64,000 nt of DNA from CALJFL01 sp047633055. Lineage in GTDB: Bacteria; Pseudomonadota; Gammaproteobacteria; Pseudomonadales; Halieaceae. Location: the NCBI GenBank assembly GCA_047633055.1, contig JBLIEI010000009.1, positions 16,743-80,742 of the forward strand. Reading direction: 5' to 3'. Both the position numbers and the translations under genes were made by a program. Within the stretch, counting starts at the first letter, position 1. Every line of letters begins with the position of its first letter. Below are positions 61,464-64,000 of the stretch, piece after piece. A model generated the notes under the pieces. It saw nothing but the letters and a program-made list of their open reading frames with translations, was not told where the DNA came from and searched no databases.

Positions 61464-64000
61464 ATGGCAGAAATAGCGATAGCAAACGTAGTAGCAGTAA
61501 TGGGTACGGCCTACGCCCGCAATGCGGAAGGCGAGCTGCGCGAACTCAATCCCGGCGATGTGGTGCTAGAAGGAGAGACGGTCGTCACGCCAGACGGTAG
61601 CCGTGTAGAGATGGAGCTCACCAATGGCAATCCCTTCGTCGTCAGCGACGTAGAAGAGATGGCTATCACCCGCGACCTGATGACTGAAACTGCCGCAGGC
61701 GCCGACGAAAGCGCCCTTGAAGACGAGTCTGTCGATGCTGTATTGGCGGCCTTGGAAAGCGGTGAAGATCTTGGTGATGTTTTGCCAGCTGCTGCCGCTG
61801 GCCGCGCCGCCGGCGGTGCTGGCGGAGAGGGCTCCAACTTTATCCGCTTGAGCCGTATTGTGGAAGATACGCCAGAGTTGTCCGGTGTCATTTCTACTTT
61901 TGCCTCTGAAGCGGTCATTTCTGTTGGGGAGAGTCTGCAGCCTGTCGACGCCATCGATGATTTTGAAACCAGTGGTGGCGAGCCAGTTACCATTGACGTT
62001 AAAGAGAACGACATCTTTCTGGAAGGGCAGCTGATCACCGATTTTACCCAAGCCGCAAACGGTACGGTGGGGTTTGACGAACAGGCAGCGCTTTTCACCT
62101 ACACGCCCAACGAAGGCTTTAGTGGTACCGATACCTTTACCTATGATGCGACAAACCCAACCGGCACGGCGGGAGATACGGCCTTAGTTACCATTGTTGT
62201 CGAGTTGCCAGTTGTGCCACCGGTCGTGCCGCCAGAGCCAGAGCCAGAGCCACCCACGATCAGCATCAACGATGATGTTGTAACGGAAGGTGATGTTGCG
62301 GTTGTAACAATCAGCCTGTCCAAGGTCTGGGACCAGCCCATCACTGTGAGCTATCAGACTGCCGATGGCTCAGCAGACGCCGGGGATGACTACAACCCCA
62401 CCAGCGGTACTGTCACCTTTGCGCCTGGCATCACCAGTATTGATGTGCCAGTGAGTACCAACACCGATGAATTGGACGAACCCACTGAAAACCTGTTTGT
62501 AAATCTTAGCGGCGCTATAGGCGCGACTATTGCCGATCCACAGGGTGAGATTCAGATTGTCGATGACTTTACTCCGACACTCAGCATTAATGATGTGACG
62601 GTTACCGAAGGACAGACTGCTGTCGTCACAGTGACATTGTCAACGTCAGTGGATGAGGCGGTGACAGTGAATTTCGCCACCGCTAATGGCTCTGCTGTAT
62701 CGGGTGCTGACTATGACGCTGCAAGCGGCACGCTCACCTTCGCCCCCGGGCAGACCACTGCAACGGTATCGGTTGCCACCATTGACGATGAGGTCGATGA
62801 AAACACCGAAAATCTGGTGGTTAACTTGTCGGGTGCTACGAACGCAGTCGTCGTTAAGCCTCAGGGTGTTGTGACTATTTTGGATAATGACGAACCATCG
62901 TCACCGCCACCGCCACCGCCACCGCCTGGTGAAGTGGCCGTGGCTTCCAGTGAGCGTGAGGTCGATGAGGCTAATCTCGCTGCGGGTACCAACCCACAAC
63001 TGGCGAGTCTGACCCGGACGGGCGACTTCACTATTTTGGCTGAAGATGGCTTGCAAACTTTATCAGTGACCGCTGATAGCGGCACCATTGACGTAGTTTC
63101 CGGTGGCGCTTTCCAGGGTGGTTTTGTTGTTGAAGAGGGCGTTATACGCATCACCTTCAATAGCGTTAGCGGCCCCAATGCTGCCGGCGAATACACGGTT
63201 AACGTGACCGCTGAACTGCTGGGTGAATTTGATAATACCCTGCCGGGCAATGATGATTTCGTTGATCTGGATATTGCTGTCTCCGTGACGGACGTCAATG
63301 GCCTAACGGCCAATGGTACTGCGAGTGCGCGCGTATTTGATGATGAGGCAATTGCCAACGCGGATATCGATACGACCGATCCAGATACAGGTATTGCCGA
63401 CGGTAATGTCCTGAGCGGCGTAGGCACAGCAGCAGGCGCCTCTAATGCAGATATTGACGGCGCCGATGGCTTTGCTGCCACGGCGGTAGTGGGTCTTTCG
63501 CTCACCGATACCGAAGTCACTGATGGCTCCGCTATTGGCGGGGCCGGTTTGTCCAGTGCTAAAGGTACCCTTACTTTGGCTACAGACGGCTCGTACTCCT
63601 ACCAGGTCACTGATCCTGACGCGGCTGGCACGGACACCTTCTACTACACCATCGAAGATGGCGATGGGGACTTCAGTACTACCAGCATTACGATCAGCCT
63701 GGATGGTAACCCGGTGATTACTGACCTGACACCGAATATCGATGATTCGGATGTGGTGGTTGATGAAGATGATTTGGTGCCGGACGGATCGAATCAACTA
63801 CAATCCGCGGCGCAAACCGGTACGTTCAACATTGCAGCGGCGGATGGTATCGGTGACCTTACGATCGGCGGTACAGCTGTTATCACGGGTGGTGTCTTTG
63901 ATGGCGCACCTGAAGTCGTGATCAATACCCCTTTGGGTCACACGCTGACAATCACCGGCGTTGCCGGTGGTGTGGTGAGTTATACCTATACACTCAATGC
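61464..64000 (+). CDS. LapA-like giant adhesin, 5' part
   Basis: At least 845 codons, open to the window end. The N-terminus (MAEIAIANVVAVMGTAYARN) is the LapA-type retention module that holds the adhesin in the outer-membrane channel. TAAG at residues 76-79 fits the cut site of the LapG protease. A low-complexity Ala/Gly stretch follows (about 105-125), then a cadherin-like tandem segment, two Calx-beta type repeats (from PTISINDDVVTEG and from PTLSINDVTVTEG), a proline run, and further beta-rich repeats. The RTX/secretion signal must lie beyond the window. AAAAGGAAC precedes the ATG. Confidence 0.88.
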   Translation, partial: MAEIAIANVVAVMGTAYARNAEGELRELNPGDVVLEGETVVTPDGSRVEMELTNGNPFVVSDVEEMAITRDLMTETAAGADESALEDESVDAVLAALESGEDLGDVLPAAAAGRAAGGAGGEGSNFIRLSRIVEDTPELSGVISTFASEAVISVGESLQPVDAIDDFETSGGEPVTIDVKENDIFLEGQLITDFTQAANGTVGFDEQAALFTYTPNEGFSGTDTFTYDATNPTGTAGDTALVTIVVELPVVPPVVPPEPEPEPPTISINDDVVTEGDVAVVTISLSKVWDQPITVSYQTADGSADAGDDYNPTSGTVTFAPGITSIDVPVSTNTDELDEPTENLFVNLSGAIGATIADPQGEIQIVDDFTPTLSINDVTVTEGQTAVVTVTLSTSVDEAVTVNFATANGSAVSGADYDAASGTLTFAPGQTTATVSVATIDDEVDENTENLVVNLSGATNAVVVKPQGVVTILDNDEPSSPPPPPPPPGEVAVASSEREVDEANLAAGTNPQLASLTRTGDFTILAEDGLQTLSVTADSGTIDVVSGGAFQGGFVVEEGVIRITFNSVSGPNAAGEYTVNVTAELLGEFDNTLPGNDDFVDLDIAVSVTDVNGLTANGTASARVFDDEAIANADIDTTDPDTGIADGNVLSGVGTAAGASNADIDGADGFAATAVVGLSLTDTEVTDGSAIGGAGLSSAKGTLTLATDGSYSYQVTDPDAAGTDTFYYTIEDGDGDFSTTSITISLDGNPVITDLTPNIDDSDVVVDEDDLVPDGSNQLQSAAQTGTFNIAAADGIGDLTIGGTAVITGGVFDGAPEVVINTPLGHTLTITGVAGGVVSYTYTLN

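Noticed and set aside
61511..62098. 195-codon minus-strand frame opposite the adhesin
   Set aside because: Low-complexity Ser/Pro antisense of the adhesin repeats.
62886..62930. CCACCG-type run looking like a DNA repeat
   Set aside because: It encodes the polyproline linker of the adhesin; ordinary coding low complexity.
1..64000. CRISPR arrays, tRNA or rRNA genes
   Set aside because: No regularly spaced direct repeats, no cloverleaf with a T-loop GTTCGA-type core in context, and no rRNA-like sequence was recognised by reading; a tRNAscan/barrnap run would settle it.

Overview
The window looks like chromosomal DNA of a marine-type gammaproteobacterium. The evidence is conserved gammaproteobacterial gene order (miaB-ybeZ-ybeY-corC-lnt-leuS-lptE-holA; cmoA-cmoB; fimT-pilVWXY1E), a DnaE2/ImuA/ImuB mutasome with CTGT-N8-ACAG LexA boxes, DUF1820, DUF2788 and DUF6316 type small proteins, and a LapA-like giant adhesin with its own type I exporter. 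No rRNA, tRNA, CRISPR array or intact prophage was seen.

Layout. 1-5.3 kb: rlmA, a peroxiredoxin with an OxyR-like operator, dnaE2 with a LexA box, and a small secreted protein. 5.36-19.5 kb: an accessory region of short, mostly plus-strand genes, many followed by attC-like recombination sites. At its left edge, on the minus strand, is the C-terminal piece of an integron integrase. I read this as a decayed sedentary chromosomal integron. Its cargo includes a sulfotransferase, DCC and GNAT proteins, HspQ, DUF6122, a rhodanese fragment, cupins, YbaK, a CDGSH protein, CbpA/CbpM, YkgJ, TIGR02450, VF530, a cold-shock protein, a GFA-like protein, YnfA, DUF5062 and DUF427. Insertion-sequence scraps and a broken chemotaxis receptor lie in the middle. 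19.6-25.2 kb: a nitronate monooxygenase-like protein, imuB, a DUF885 zinc-hydrolase lipoprotein, a DUF2788 gene with an early stop, and imuA. imuA, imuB and dnaE2 keep the order and strand of the classical operon but are pulled apart by other DNA, and each has its own LexA box.

25.3-45.8 kb is housekeeping: holA, lptE, leuS, lnt, corC, ybeY, ybeZ, miaB, DUF1820, an aminotransferase remnant with an in-frame internal deletion, lon, cmoB, cmoA, a phosphoribosyltransferase, an aromatic aminotransferase, uup and heme A synthase.

45.8-64 kb is a surface and attachment region: a type I secretion ABC transporter, an HlyD-type adaptor and a LuxR-type regulator in one operon; a type IV pilus minor-pilin operon (fimT, pilV, pilW, pilX, an unusually long pilY1, a small secreted protein, pilE); a TetR-GNAT fusion regulator; and the start of a LapA-like adhesin (retention module, TAAG LapG-type site, Calx-beta repeats) that runs off the window. 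Perfect TGTGA-N6-TCACA palindromes (CRP/Vfr type) lie upstream of both the exporter operon and the adhesin gene, suggesting that secretion machinery and cargo share cAMP-dependent control.
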